Source: Tricholoma matsutake (Eukaryota > Basidiomycota > Agaricomycetes > Agaricales > Tricholomataceae). From it: a stretch of 64,000 bases of DNA. Positions 35,557 through 46,908 of this stretch are shown here, piece after piece; position 1 is the first letter of the stretch, and every line of letters begins with the position of its first letter. The stretch covers positions 6,200,001 to 6,264,000 of the forward strand of contig AP026548.1 in the NCBI GenBank assembly GCA_026075535.2, in the 5' to 3' direction. Below the pieces are notes generated by a model. It was not told the DNA's origin and did not search any database. It saw only the letters and a program-made list of their open reading frames with translations. The position numbers were made by a program, and so were the translations under genes.

Positions 35557-35577
35557 AGGTCTACGTGCATCAAAGGT
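35388..35577 (+). repeat. Tandem duplication of an intron-exon-like unit with (CT)n
   Basis: Two ~93 bp units. Each begins GGTATG(T/C)TCCCTGCTCATA, continues through a T-rich stretch and a CT run (short in unit 1, ~26 bp in unit 2), then TTTCTAG and GTCTACGTG…TCAAAGGTAT. GTATGT…CTTTCTAG has the look of a ~64 bp fungal intron followed by a ~17 bp exon, GTCTACGTGTGTCAAAG. The host gene is not recognised. Confidence 0.6.
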
Positions 35578-36546
35578 ATGTAAGACGACATCGTCTCAGG
35601 GTCGAGGCACATTCCCTACTTGTGATCCTTGTTCTTCACCTCCTCATGTTGGGCCAGTCCCTCAGCTGTCATTGTTGCAAACTCTCTCATGCGAACGACA
35701 ACTGGCAGCGATGACAACTGCAGGTGTCACTTTTAACATTCTCTGCCAACTTCTTGCTCACCCTGCCTTCCATTCACCATCCTTCACCACCAACGTCTCC
35801 CGCAAGACCTGCCCACTCCACATTGTGTCCCTCGTGCAGAGGTCATCCACACCCACGAGACAGTAGCACCAAATGTTTGACTATCTGAGACCCAGCCCGC
35901 CCATGAGCAAAATGTAATACCGGAGAGAGAGGGCACGTCAGACTCAGTTGTAGTTATATGTCCATCGCGCACGAATGCAGATACTGCAGAAACTCGGTGT
36001 GTATTTTCCCTTCTTGCCATCCACCCACACCTGTCACTAACACCATCCACTGGTTATCTAGACAGAGCTTATGAAGCCAGGCATATTGCAACTGCAGCAC
36101 CACAAGCGCGTGTCTTGGCTGGTAAATAGTGGCTGGCTAGATATAGGTTCTGCATTTGTTTTCCATGTCCTGGCACCCTTCTCTTCAATGCTCTGTTGGC
36201 GTCATTCTGGTTCCCTGACTCTCGTTGGTTGTAACAATATACACTTTGTTTGTCTGATGTCACCCCTTGTAGATGTGCACATGAGTTGTTTTTGTATGTA
36301 CAACTTGCCCATGTATGTGATACTTTTTTGCGCATTCAAGTCATCCAACTCATGTAGATATAGCTAATACTATGATTAAGAATCATTTGCTCAAAATGTA
36401 CCAAGTGTTTCACTGGCGAACATAAGACATGGGCTGCCAGTGATTAAGGTCATTCACATCCCTCGACAATTCATTCTAGCCTTGAATATGTTTAATATGA
36501 TGCCTGTGCTCTGGCTGTTCTTGGTCAACTTCTAGAGTGCCAAGAT

Positions 36547-36864
36547 TTGCTCACGTCACGACTGACGAGATTATGTTCCTCCCATCAAGAAACGGACCTG
36601 CTTTCCATGATCTTCTGCGCTGACTCTCTTCTTCAGTATAACGATGGGCCAAGAATCGTCGCCAATTTGACTCTTACAGCTGTATGCTCATTTTGGCGGC
36701 AGGTCATGCTTTCCACACGAGAATTGTGGAACAATGTTTCCATATCTTACCTGGCACCACTTTCTACATACGAGTGTCCACAAGATCCTCAATACGTTGA
36801 TCCTTCCTCACTAGCTCCCCAACCAGATACGTCTTCATCTTCCCGGTTTGGTGGTCCCACCTAA
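36547..36864 (+). pseudogene. F-box-like protein remnant
   Basis: A 105-codon frame with an F-box-like pattern: ETDLLSMIFCADSL resembles the first helix, and LTLTAVCSFWRQVMLSTREL followed by WNNVSISYL matches the 'VCxxWRxIxLSTPxLW' signature common in Agaricomycete F-box-like proteins. These are substrate adaptors of SCF ubiquitin ligases. Only the F-box region is readable. The frame ends soon after, and the expected leucine-rich C-terminus is not visible, so I call a fragment. The match is by eye to a family pattern, not by search. Confidence 0.5.
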
Positions 36865-37404
36865 TTCGACTAGATCAGGTGATTCAATCCCTGGTCCAAC
36901 TTTTGAAACACCTCCCCTCCCAGCATCAGGCCCTACCTAATCCTCAACTCCCTCGACATGTGAAAAGTTGACATCAGCAACTCGTGAGATCGTATAAGCC
37001 ATAGAGTTCCTCCAACCTCTGGTCCTCCCAATGCTGAGCATCCTGAAACTCAACAAGGCGAACACGACCCTCAAGCACTGCCACAACCATCACCTTCTGG
37101 GGCTATAGCATCGATCACAGCATTGTTTCCATTCCAGGGGAAGAAGTAGAAGGCATGTTAACAGCTGCATTGCCATCCAGTGAAGACCTTGCACTACCTA
37201 ATACCATACTGAGTGAATCTCAGCTGCATCACATCACCCGAAGTGTGTCACTTCCCATCTTACATCATGTCGAGTATATCGCCATTGATTCCAGGGGCTA
37301 TTGGAGGCACATAGGGGATTCATAGCAAATGCAGGCATTTGCAGTGCCCCCTGGCTGTTTTGGAAGCTCCTGGAGGCTAGATCCTCGAATCCAGACAAAT
37401 TATC

Positions 37405-39226
37405 GCTCCTTGACTTGTTACAACCACCATAAACAGTGGTAAACACTCCTGCTCGAGGTTGGTAGCAACGTCAAGACTCCAATTTTTGTCCAATTTTTGA
37501 TCGGATTTCACCCTCACGAACGCTCTCGGCGTCTCCAGGCCTGCCCTGATTTGCTAAGAGATCTGTCCATCCAATCCCCGGGGATGCCCCGGTCATTGTT
37601 TTTGACAATGACTGCTATTCGTCTCGTTCCCCTGTGCTTCGAGGATCCTGGCTAGGTGAGTGGTGTCTATGAAAGAGTAGTCTAGGTCCCTATAGGGGCT
37701 TAGAGTGGGTGTGGGATGCCTGCTTCAACGCTCGCCCAAGTCGACACACTTGTTTAGTTGGGGGAGGCCTGGCTCAGGGGGAGGGACATCGTTACTGGAC
37801 TGCTGGTCGTCTCTGGGGCTTCCAACCTCCATGCTATGTGAGTCACTACTACTAGGGACAAGCTACACTGACTACCTGTTGGAATACATCGTCGTTAAAT
37901 GGGGCCGGGTGACGGTGCCCCCTGATAGCTAGGTCGATGCTCTGGTGGCCGCATTTCACCACTGACTCCTCACCTCCGGTGCTCACTCCTCTGGGGTGTT
38001 ATGACCCAGGTTCAATCTTCTCCCACCAGGCAACAGGATGCGCGGCCTGTTCGCCCCCTCAGAGCATTTGGAGGCTGTATCGGGTGGACCTGGAACTGAG
38101 ACAAGGGGCCATCTGTTATCGTCATTTACCTGTGCTAACTCACTCTCAATGCCCAAACGGCTGAACAGAGACCAAACCACACGCTGGGGCCTTCACGACC
38201 CCACCTTGATTATGGGTGACATCATTGGTGATGATGCCCAAGACTACAACACCCAGTTCTCACAGAACGAACTGGAGGTAGCAGCTGCCCTAGGCAGTTT
38301 GAGATCTGTGGGCTGGGGAGGACCTCCCCAACCCTGATGACTATGAGGACTCTCTTGCTAGGCAGGAGGCCCTCGCTTACACTGCACGCTGCGTATTTCG
38401 ATCACTAGCATCATATACCAGTACTAACTTGCTCCTGATGCCCAAGCGGACAACCAGAGACGATTGTTCCAATGATCCTATGCCTCCGGCAGCTGTCCCA
38501 GCTTCCTGTGTGGCGATGCCAACAGCTCTAGCAGAGCTTCAATCTGGGGAACCCTCGTTTCCAGTACAGTGCCATCATCATCACAGATGGCCGTGCCATT
38601 ACTCGTGTGGGGCATTCCGCTCCACACCCATCACCGCCAGTCCACTGGCTGCTGTTGGGTTGGTGACAAATGTCGCTGCCCTTTACATTCTCCCTGCTGC
38701 GGGGGGGAAACTGTTATCGAGTGCATGTGCTTGCAGCGCATTTGCTCGAGGGGGGCCTTGGCCCCCTGCCTACGACAGTTCCAGTGAATAACCAGGTGAA
38801 CAACCAGCCGCTACATTACTGTCATGCATGCATTCATGGTGATGGTCCACCTCATTCATCTGGGGTGGTCAATCCTCATTGGCTGGGAGTATGCGGATGG
38901 TTATTCCTCCTGCAAGGGGGGATTTACAGTGAATTAACACGGCCGTGCCTGATCTGACTTTGGTTGGATATGTGGCTGGGGGACCAGTTTGCACCAGCGG
39001 GTGATCTAATGGCTAGCTTCGGGAGGGGGGTCTCCCCCTCCAGATTATTGCCTTTCCTGGCTGAGAGGCCAACGTCTGTGGCACTGCCCACCTAAAGTGG
39101 CTAAAATGAGGACCTGGGTAGGATATGGGTGAGGGGAAGCGTAGTTATAGTAGTACCCAAGTTTGTATCCTGCTCCGCAGACTGCGATCGAGCCCCGCGT
39201 TATAAATTGTTGACCCAAAAAAAAAA
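37405..39226 (+). mobile_element. NA-gamma2, short non-autonomous element with TSD
   Basis: A 1.82 kb NA element inserted in low-copy DNA. It is flanked by AATCCAGACAAATT (37,388-37,401 and 39,225-39,238; the first two bases are ambiguous with the A-tail). Three bases (ATC) separate the left duplication from GCTCCTTGAC. The rearranged gamma ORF remnants are MPKRLNRDQTT… (38,149, stopped after PPQP) and MPKRTTRDDCSND… (38,438). The tail reads TTATAAATTGTTGACCC then A's. Confidence 0.94.
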
Positions 39227-39574
39227 TCCAGACAAATTTGGCTCTCAAAAATGCTGGATCCCAATGTCCAGACAAAACTCGCAAAATCTTGTCCAGCCCT
39301 GAAATTCTGCACTTTTGCAATTTAGCCATGGTAGGGATTATCTGGGGTCCTGCTACAAACTTAGACGCTGGGGTTAGGTACATCATCATGTGAACTTCAC
39401 ACTCGGAAACTGAGTGCCAAGAACTTCTCTCCAGGGATAAGTACATCCTTAAATCATAATTAAAACGGTCCTAAAGGCCATCGTCACGTCGCATCAACCG
39501 CAAAGTCAGCTGCAGGCGCATGTGCACCAGTAAGCATGGGTGTGGGGAACAGGAGAACAACTTAAGTATGCTTG

Positions 39575-39885
39575 GATTTCTCATGGCCAATTTCAGCTGC
39601 TCTAGAATATTGTGCGGTTATTGTTGAGTCCTGCTGTTGGCACCTGGTGCAATTGTCAACTGCACGAGGTCATGATCATGCTCCTAGTTTCCACACTTTG
39701 CAGCAAATCACGTTGGACTTTTTGATGGTGTGTTGTATAACATTTGTTAAAATCTCTTGACTCACAATTCTGTCTTAGGTTCAAGTAAGCAGTCTGTGAA
39801 ATCACATTGTGGTGGATGAGGGGATGGCTGGTAAGTCCTGCTTTTCCTCGAAACCATTTTAGAGTTTAACAAAAGTTTCAATAAG
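39575..39885 (+). repeat. Old dispersed repeat, copy 2
   Basis: Diverged partner of 21,285-21,575, in the same orientation. Shared landmarks include TTTCAGCTGC, CCTAGTTTCCACAC, GATGGTGTGTTGTAT, TCTTGACTCAC, AGGTTCAAGTAAG and GGTAAGTCCTGC. No ORF or terminal repeat is recognised. Confidence 0.6.
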
Positions 39886-40130
39886 CTCGGTGATACTATA
39901 TTGGTCTGTAATTACAAAATTCCCTGCTTGGACAGAGATGTAATCTCCTGACAATTTAGTTTTGCCACGCGTTCACTGCCCTCGGTCCGTCTCCCTTTGA
40001 AGATGTGAACCGCCTGACAGGGTTGTATATCCTGCTAGGTACTTCGATACTTCGATACCTCTTAGCATGATCAATTGTGCTTGGCACTTAACCTCGCTGC
40101 ATATGAACGCATTGTCGAGTGCACTCTTAC

Positions 40131-40806
40131 AAGGTCATGGATTGGCCATGCTTCATCAAATTTGTCGACAGTGGGAAACTTTTCTCAAACCTGTAATTCT
40201 AATTGTTCATATGCAAGAGAGTTATGTGAACTTCTGCATACTTTATCGACAACTTTCAGAATATTACCCATCTTCTGATGAGTGTACACTTTTGTGAGGT
40301 CGAGCTCATCCTTTGAAACAAGCTTTACATACTCCTTAATGGTCAATCAAATTCAATGAAAACATGTGAGTTTACACACGGCAACATACCTGAATTCTTT
40401 CAAATACTTGTTTATCCCACGTAGGTGCCACTGCCTTCTCCAAGGTATATCCTCCCCATCCTGGTTGACCAGCTTCACCTGGTGGTTTGCTGATCGCTTG
40501 TTGCCCAGCTGTGTCCTCTGCTATTGTTTCTCGCACCTGTTGAGGTAATGGCCCACCGCGTGCTGACTCCGATGAAGAAGTGGAAACTGTGTTGTATGGG
40601 CTTCTCCGCCTATTTTTCTCTCTGCGCGTTCGAATGGGTCTCACAGATGATAGCAGACTGGTATGAATAATTAATGGACATGTCGGATGAGAGTAATGAG
40701 CTAGATTGGTATGCACAAGCAAAGGTAGGACGCTAGGTTGGATGTCATCACAGAATGTGGGCGTTGGCTCATTGGCGAGGGCCAGGGAGGATTCGGAATC
40801 TGACAT
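40131..40806 (-). pseudogene. Three-exon host gene remnant, uncharacterised basidiomycete protein
   Basis: Read on the minus strand. Exon 1 (40,390-40,806) starts MSDSESSLALANE and ends GEAGQPGWGGYTLEKAVAPT, WDKQVFERIQ. Intron 1 (40,335-40,389, GTATGT…TTAAG, 55 bp). Exon 2 (40,242-40,334) reads EYVKLVSKDELDLTKVYTHQ, then KMGNILKVVDK. Intron 2 (40,191-40,241, GTATGC…TTACAG, 51 bp). Exon 3 (40,131-40,190) holds EKFPTVDKFDEAWPIHDL, then GTAAGA. All junctions are phase 0. The arrangement Gly-rich GYxLE, aromatic helix, then FPxxxxxxxxWPxxDL recalls an uncharacterised protein common in Agaricomycetes, which I know only from memory. Codon 2 of exon 3 is TGA, so it is probably a pseudogene. An in-frame ATG 14 codons upstream (40,848) is an alternative start. 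Confidence 0.5.
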
Positions 40807-41467
40807 AGTAGCACCTTTTGTCCATGCAAGACACTCAGACTTATACATATCTTGTGTTCTTTATAACAAAGGCTCAAATTTGAATGATGTCAGCATGACC
40901 TTGTGGTGATTGGTTGGTCTTGCCTCCTAAGAATCAGATACTAATAGGATCGAAACTTGACTACATCCACATGACTCATTAATACTTGAGCGTTACAAAC
41001 AACAAAATTTGAATAAACACTTCAAATAGCAACTTTAAAAACCATTGGGCTCCCATGAAATGTTTGGATTAAAATTTCAAGTAAACCATGGGAACCCATT
41101 TTTTTTCAGTGGTGTTGCAAAGGAGTTGATTTCAGTTCTGTGATTTTTTGGGACAAAAGTTGTGCACATGATGCATTGATTTCTCAACTAGATTTGAGAT
41201 CACAATGATGTACACAGTTCAGATTTTTTATTTTTTTGAACATACGTAAATTAACATATAGAATAGCATATCTAGGGCTTTAAATGTATTTTTGAGTTTG
41301 CGACTGAGGAGGGGAAATCATATGAAGATCAAACATGATGGACCATGTTTAAGCTGCTGCTGATGGAGAACAAACCAAATTCATGAATTTATAAAGACTA
41401 TACATATAGCGTGATATATAGACGTACGCAGAGGAATAACAGCATTGTGCATGAATTGTAGCTACAT

Positions 41468-43326
41468 GCTCCTTGACTTGTTACAACCACCATAAACAGT
41501 GGTAAACATTCCTGCTTGACGTTGGTAGCAACGTCGAGACTGCAATTTTTGTCTGATCTTTGATCAGATTTCACCATCACGAATGCTCTTGGCGTCTCCA
41601 GGCGTGGCCTGATTTGCTAAGAGATCCATCCTTCCGATCTCCAGGGATGCCCCGGTCATTGTTTCTGACAATGGCTGTTATCTGTCTCGTTCTCCTGGGC
41701 TTCGAGGATCCTGGCTAGGTGAGTGTTGTTGACGAAAGAGTAGTCTGGTCCCTATGGGGGCTTAGAGTGGGTGTGGGATGCCTACTTCAATGCTCGCCCA
41801 AGTCATCGCAGTTGTTTAGTTGGGGGAGGTCTGGCTTAGGGGGGAGGACACTTCTACTGGACTGTTGGGCATCCTGGGGGCCACCAACCTCCATGTTCTG
41901 TGAGTCTCAACTACTAGAGACATGCTACACTGACTACCCACTTGGAATACACTGTCGTTAAAAGGGGCCGGGTGACGGTGCCCCCTGGGGGCTAGGACAA
42001 CGTTCAGGTGGCCACTTCTCACCACCAACTCTCCACCTCCAGTGCTCACTCTTTTGGGGTGGTATGACCCGGGTTCGATCTTCTCCCACCAGGCAGCAGG
42101 ATGTGCGGCCTGCCTGCCTCCTCAGAGCATTTGGAGGCTGCATCGGGTGGACCCGGAACTGAGGCAAGGGGCCAGCTGTTATCGACTTCATGCTACGTAC
42201 TTTGACTCTTATCATCATTTACCTGTGCTAACTCACTCTCAATGCCCAAATGGCTGAACAGAGACCAAACCACACACTGGGGCTCTCACGACCCCGCCTT
42301 GATTACAGGTGACATTGTTAGTGATGATGCCCAAGACTATGACATCTGGTTCTCACAGAACGAACCGGAGGTAGCAGCTGCCCTAGGCAGTTTGAGATCT
42401 GTGGGCTGGGGAGGACCTCCCCGACCCTGATGACTATGAGGACTCTCTTGCTAGGCAGGAGGCCCTCGCTTACACTGCACGCTGAGTATTTCGATCACTA
42501 GCATCATATACCAGTACTAACTTGCTCTTAATGCCCAAACAGACAACCAGAGACAATCATTCCAACAATCCTATGCCTCTGGCAGCTGTCCCAGCTTCCT
42601 GTGTGGCAATGCCAACAGCTCTAGCAGAGCTTCAATCTGGGGAACCCTCGTTCCCAGTACAGTGCCGTCATCATTACAGATGGCCGTGCCGTTACTAGTG
42701 TGGGGCATTCTGCTCCACACCCATCACCGCCAGTCCGCTGGCTGCTGTCAGGTTGGTGACAAGTGTCACTGCCCTTTACGTTCTCCCCACTGCGGGGGGG
42801 AAACTGTTATTGAGTGCATGTGCTTGTAGCGCATTTGCTTGAGGGGGGCTATGGCCCCCTGCCTACGACAGTTCCAGTGAATAACCAGGTGAACAACCAG
42901 CTGCCACATTACTGTCACTCGTGCATGACACGGTGATGGTCCACCTCATTCATCTGGGGTGGTCAATCCTCATTGGCTGGGAGTATGCGGACAGTTATTC
43001 CTCCCGCAAGAGGGGATTTACAGTGAATTAACACAGCTGTGCCTGATCTGACTTTGGTTGGATATGTGGCTGGGGGACCGGTTTGCACCAGTGGGTGACC
43101 TAATGGCTAGCTTCAGGAGGGGGTCTCCCCCTCCAGACTATTGCCTTTCCTGGCTGAGAGGCCAACGTCTGTAGCACTGCCCGCCTAAAGTGGCTAAAAC
43201 GGGGACCTGGGTTGGGAAGCAGGCGAGGGGAACATGTAGATAGAGTAGTACCTTTGTTTGTTCCCTGCTCCACGGACTGCGTTAGGGTGCCACGTTATAA
43301 ATTGTCGACCAAAAAAATAAATAAAA
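41468..43326 (+). mobile_element. NA-gamma3, short non-autonomous element with TSD
   Basis: A 1.86 kb NA element flanked by the 13 bp duplication TGAATTGTAGCTA (41,452-41,464 and 43,327-43,339). The three bases CAT precede the start GCTCCTTGAC. The gamma ORF remnant starts MPKWLNRDQTT at 42,242 and stops after 62 codons, and the rearranged second half follows. The tail reads TTATAAATTGTCGACC plus an A-rich run (AAAAAAATAAATAAAA). Confidence 0.94.
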
Positions 43327-43563
43327 TGAATTGTAGCTATCTGTGTGAATTAGATTGTGGTTGTGCATACTAGAATTAAGTTTCCTCACAAAGAAAAGAT
43401 CCTCCATATCCATTCCGCCGTCCTTATGCGCCCTATCATTCCAATCTTCCATTCGACAGCATGCCAGTCAACCGTGTTCATGTCGCCGGTTACTTGCCTA
43501 TGCTCCAACACCTGTTCTACCGACTTCTTGGTCCCTATGCCGAATTGAATAGCAAACACCTCA
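43327..43563. other. Short low-copy stretch
   Basis: 237 bp between NA-gamma3 and NA-beta2. It starts with the right duplication of gamma3 (43,327-43,339). I see no gene, RNA or repeat in it. Confidence 0.6.
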
Positions 43564-44091
43564 TTTTTTTTTTTTTGGCTCAAAAATTTATAATGCGGGG
43601 CTCGAGCACAGTCCATAGAGTGGGGTACAAACTAGGGTACTACTATATCTACGCGTTCCCCTTGCCCATCTCCCACCCGGGTCCCCATTTTAGCCACTTT
43701 AGGCGGGCAGTGCCACAGACGTTGGCCTCTCAGCCAGGAAAGGCAATAATCCGGAGGGGGCCCCCTCCCAAAGCTAGCCATTAACTCGTCTGCCAGTGCA
43801 GAACGGTCCCCCAGCCACATATCCAACTGAAGTCAGATCAGGCGCAGCCATGTCAATTCACAGTAAATCCCCCCTTGCAGGAGGAATAACCATCTGCATG
43901 TTCCCAGCCAGCGAGGATTGACCACCCCAGACAAATGAGGTGGACCGTCACCGTGCTCCCGCACGAGTGACAGAGATGTGGTAGCTGGTTGTTCACCTGG
44001 TTATTCACCGGAACTACTGTAGATAGGGGGCCAAGGCCCCCTTCAAGTAAATGCCGACAAGGCCATGCGCTCGATGACAACGTCCCCCAGC

Positions 44092-45955
44092 ACTCCTTGA
44101 CTTGTTACAACCACCATAAACAGTGGTAAACACTCCTGCTCAATGTTGGTAGCAACGTCGAGACTCCAATTTTGGTCCAATTTTCGATCGGATTTCACCA
44201 TCACGAACGCTCTCGGCGTCTCCAGGCCTGTCCTGATTTGCTAAGAGATCCGTCCATCCGATCCCCGGGGATGCCCCAGTCATTGTCTTTGACAATGGCT
44301 GCTATTCGTCTCGTTCCCCTGTGCTTCGAGGATCCTGGCTAGGTGAGTGGTGTCTATGAAAGAGTAATCTAGGTCCCTATGGGGGCTTAGAGTGGGTGTG
44401 GGATGCCTGCTTCAACGCTCGCCCAAGTCGACGCACTCGTTTAGTTGGGGGAGGCCTGGCTCAGGGGGAGGGACATCGTTACTGGACTGCTGGTCATCTC
44501 TGGGGCTTCCAACCTCCATGCTATGTGAGTCACTACTACTAGGGACAAGCTACACTGACTACCTGTTGGAATACACCGTCGCTAAAAGGGGCCGGGTGAC
44601 GGTGCCCCCTGATAGCTAGGTCGATGCTCTGGTGGCCGCATTTCACCACCGACTCCTCACCTCCGGTGCTCACTCCTCTGGGGTGTTATGACCCGGGTTC
44701 AATCTTCTCCCACCAGGCAACAGGATGCGCGGCCTGTTCGCCCCCTCGGAGCATTTGGAGGCTGTATCGGGTGGACCTGGAACTGAGACAAGGGGCCATC
44801 TGTTATCGATCTTACACTACGTACTTTGACTGTTATCGTCATTTACCTGTGCTAACTCACTCTCAATGCCCAAATGGCTGAACAGAGACCAAACCACATG
44901 CTGGGGCCTTCACGACCCCACCTTGATTACAGGTGACATCGTTGGTGATGATGCCCAAGACTACAACACCCAGTTCTCACAGAATGAACTGGAGGTAGCA
45001 GCTGCCCTAGGCAGTTTGAGATCTGTGGGCTGGGGAGGACCTCCCCGACCCTGACGACTACGTGGACTCTCTTGCTAGGCAGGAGGCCCTCGCTTACACT
45101 GCACACTGCATATTTCAATCACTTGCATCATATACCAGTACTAACTTGCTCCTGATGCCCAAACTGACAACCAGAGATGATCGTTCCAACGATCCTATGC
45201 CTCCAGCAGCTGTCTCAGCTTCCTGTGTGGCGATGCCAACAGCTCTAGCAGAGCTTCAATCTGGGGAACCCTCGTTCCCAGTACAGTGCCGTCATCATCA
45301 CAGATGGCCATGCCATTACTCGTGTGGGGCATTCCGCTCCACACCCATCACCGCCAGTCCGCTGGCTGCTGTCGGGTTGGTGACAAATGTCGCTGCCCTT
45401 TACGTTCTCTCCACTGCGGGGGGGAAACTGTTATCGAGTGCATGTGCTTGCAGTGCATTTGCTCGAGGGGGGCCTTGGCCCCCTGCCTACAACGGTTCCG
45501 GTGAATAACCAGGTGAACAACCAGCCGCCACATTACTGTCACGCGTGCATTACACGGTGAAGGTCCACCTCATTCGTCTGGGGTGGTCAATCCTCATTGG
45601 CTGGGAGTATGCGGACGGTTATTTCTCCCGCAAGGGGGGATTTACAGTGAATTAACACAGCTGTGCCTGATCTGACTTCAGTTGGATATGTGGCTGGGGG
45701 ACCGCTTCGCACCAGCTGACGATCTAATGGCTAGCTTCGGGAGGGGGGGCTCCCCCTCTGGATTATTGTCTTTCCTGGCTGAGAGGCCAACATCTGTGGC
45801 ACTGCCCGCCTAAAGTGGCTAAAACGAGGACCTGGGTAGGATATGGGCGAGGGGAAGCGTAGTTATAGTAGTACCCAAGTTTGTATCATGCTCTGCGGAC
45901 TGCGATCGAGCCCTGCATTATAAATTGTTGACCCAAAAGAAAAAAAAAAAAAAAA
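44092..45955 (+). mobile_element. NA-gamma4, nested in NA-beta2 with TSD
   Basis: A 1.86 kb plus-strand NA element inserted into the 3' non-coding part of beta2. The target duplication is TGACAACGTCCCCC (44,075-44,088 and 45,956-45,969). About three extra bases (AGC) lie before ACTCCTTGACTTG. The gamma ORF remnants are MPKWLNRDQTT (44,866) and a second open stretch 45,062-45,508 (MDSLARQEALAYTAHCIFQS…). The tail reads TTATAAATTGTTGACCC then A's. Confidence 0.95.
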
Positions 45956-46263
45956 TGACAACGTCCCCCCCACAGCGGGGAGAAGGTAGAGGGTAATGGC
46001 TAAGCGTCATTATCCCGATAACGGCCACCACCCCTGTGGTGGGCGTATATGTGGAGGGGTGGTTCCCCCTTTCAGTAGCAGTGCTGCTGTACTCGAGGAC
46101 CTCAAGGATGGCGGTGTTGTGATGGGGATGAGGGTTCCCCATGTTGGAGCTCTGCTTGAACTGCCTGCCTAGCCACGTAGGAAGCCCTAAAGGCTGCCGG
46201 TGATGTGAGATCGAGAGGCAATCCGGCAGCTGCTAGTTCTGCCAACATTGGCTCAGACAATCG

Positions 46264-46908
46264 TCAGGTGGTCATGAATAATTCCCAGGCCATCTGACGC
46301 CATACGTTCCTCTCCGTGAGAGGGATGGTGGACACCCAGACGGTACCAACAAAGATTATGATTGCCTCCAGTATATGTAGAAAGCCATGAGAGGCAGCTG
46401 TTATTTCCACCCTCTCATCTCTCGACAACGGAGGCTCATCCTCCCCCAACTCTGGGATGGTGGATGAACCCGGTGATGTGGGGAGGGGTGGCACAGATTG
46501 CTCCTGCTGCCCCTCTGGATAAAGGAGCTCAGTGATGCCGAGTTCCTGATTGTTGTTGGCCTCGAGCCCAAGCTTGAGGGCCAGATTATGCATATCGTTG
46601 GCCACGTGCTGTGACATCAAGAAATGGTTTATAGTCTCCTGCGAGGCTAGCTTGGTGAGACCTGGAATGAATTCGACGTCTCCACCCGTGGCAGAGTCAT
46701 CAACGTCTGATAAGTTGGAGGAGTCATCCTCTGACCATAGATTGTGGAGCTGGTTGTCCACATCAGAGTTCCATCCGCTCAGAGAGACGTGCCCGAACTC
46801 TGGGAGGTAGTCGTTGTCAAAGTCTGCAACGTCGAAATTTGTGTGTAAGAGGGGGTCGCCATGCACCGCCCGATGTCTAACTCGCACTCTACGGTTTGCA
46901 GAGGGCAT
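46264..46908 (-). pseudogene. NA-beta2 ORF, novel NA protein (beta type, stopped near C-terminus)
   Basis: Starts at ATG 46,908 (MPSANRRVRVRHRAVHGDPL). It is open for 214 codons through DFDNDYLPEFGHVSLSGWNSD, EDDSSNLSDVDDSAT, QELGITELLYPEGQQEQS, IPELGEDEPPLSRDERVE and ERNVWRQMAWELFMTT. It then hits TGA where the other copies read Trp (MTTW). Homology continues downstream (LDLTSPAAFRASY) to about 46,090. Without the stop it would match the ~270-aa NA proteins. Function unknown. Confidence 0.72.

Larger units (their letters stand above)
35179..37404. other. Low-copy host DNA: duplicated intron-like unit, CT repeat, F-box remnant
   Basis: A 2.2 kb stretch outside the repeat families. It contains a tandem duplication with CT microsatellites (35,388-35,577), the F-box-like remnant (36,547-36,864) and otherwise no supported gene. 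37,388-37,401 (AATCCAGACAAATT) is the left duplication of NA-gamma2. Confidence 0.5.
39227..41467. other. Low-copy host DNA with a gene remnant and old repeat
   Basis: A 2.2 kb stretch outside both families. It contains the right duplication of NA-gamma2, copy 2 of the old dispersed repeat (39,575-39,885), a three-exon gene remnant on the minus strand (40,131-40,806) and an AT-rich tract (41,090-41,400) in which I see nothing else. 41,452-41,464 is the left duplication of NA-gamma3. Confidence 0.5.
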
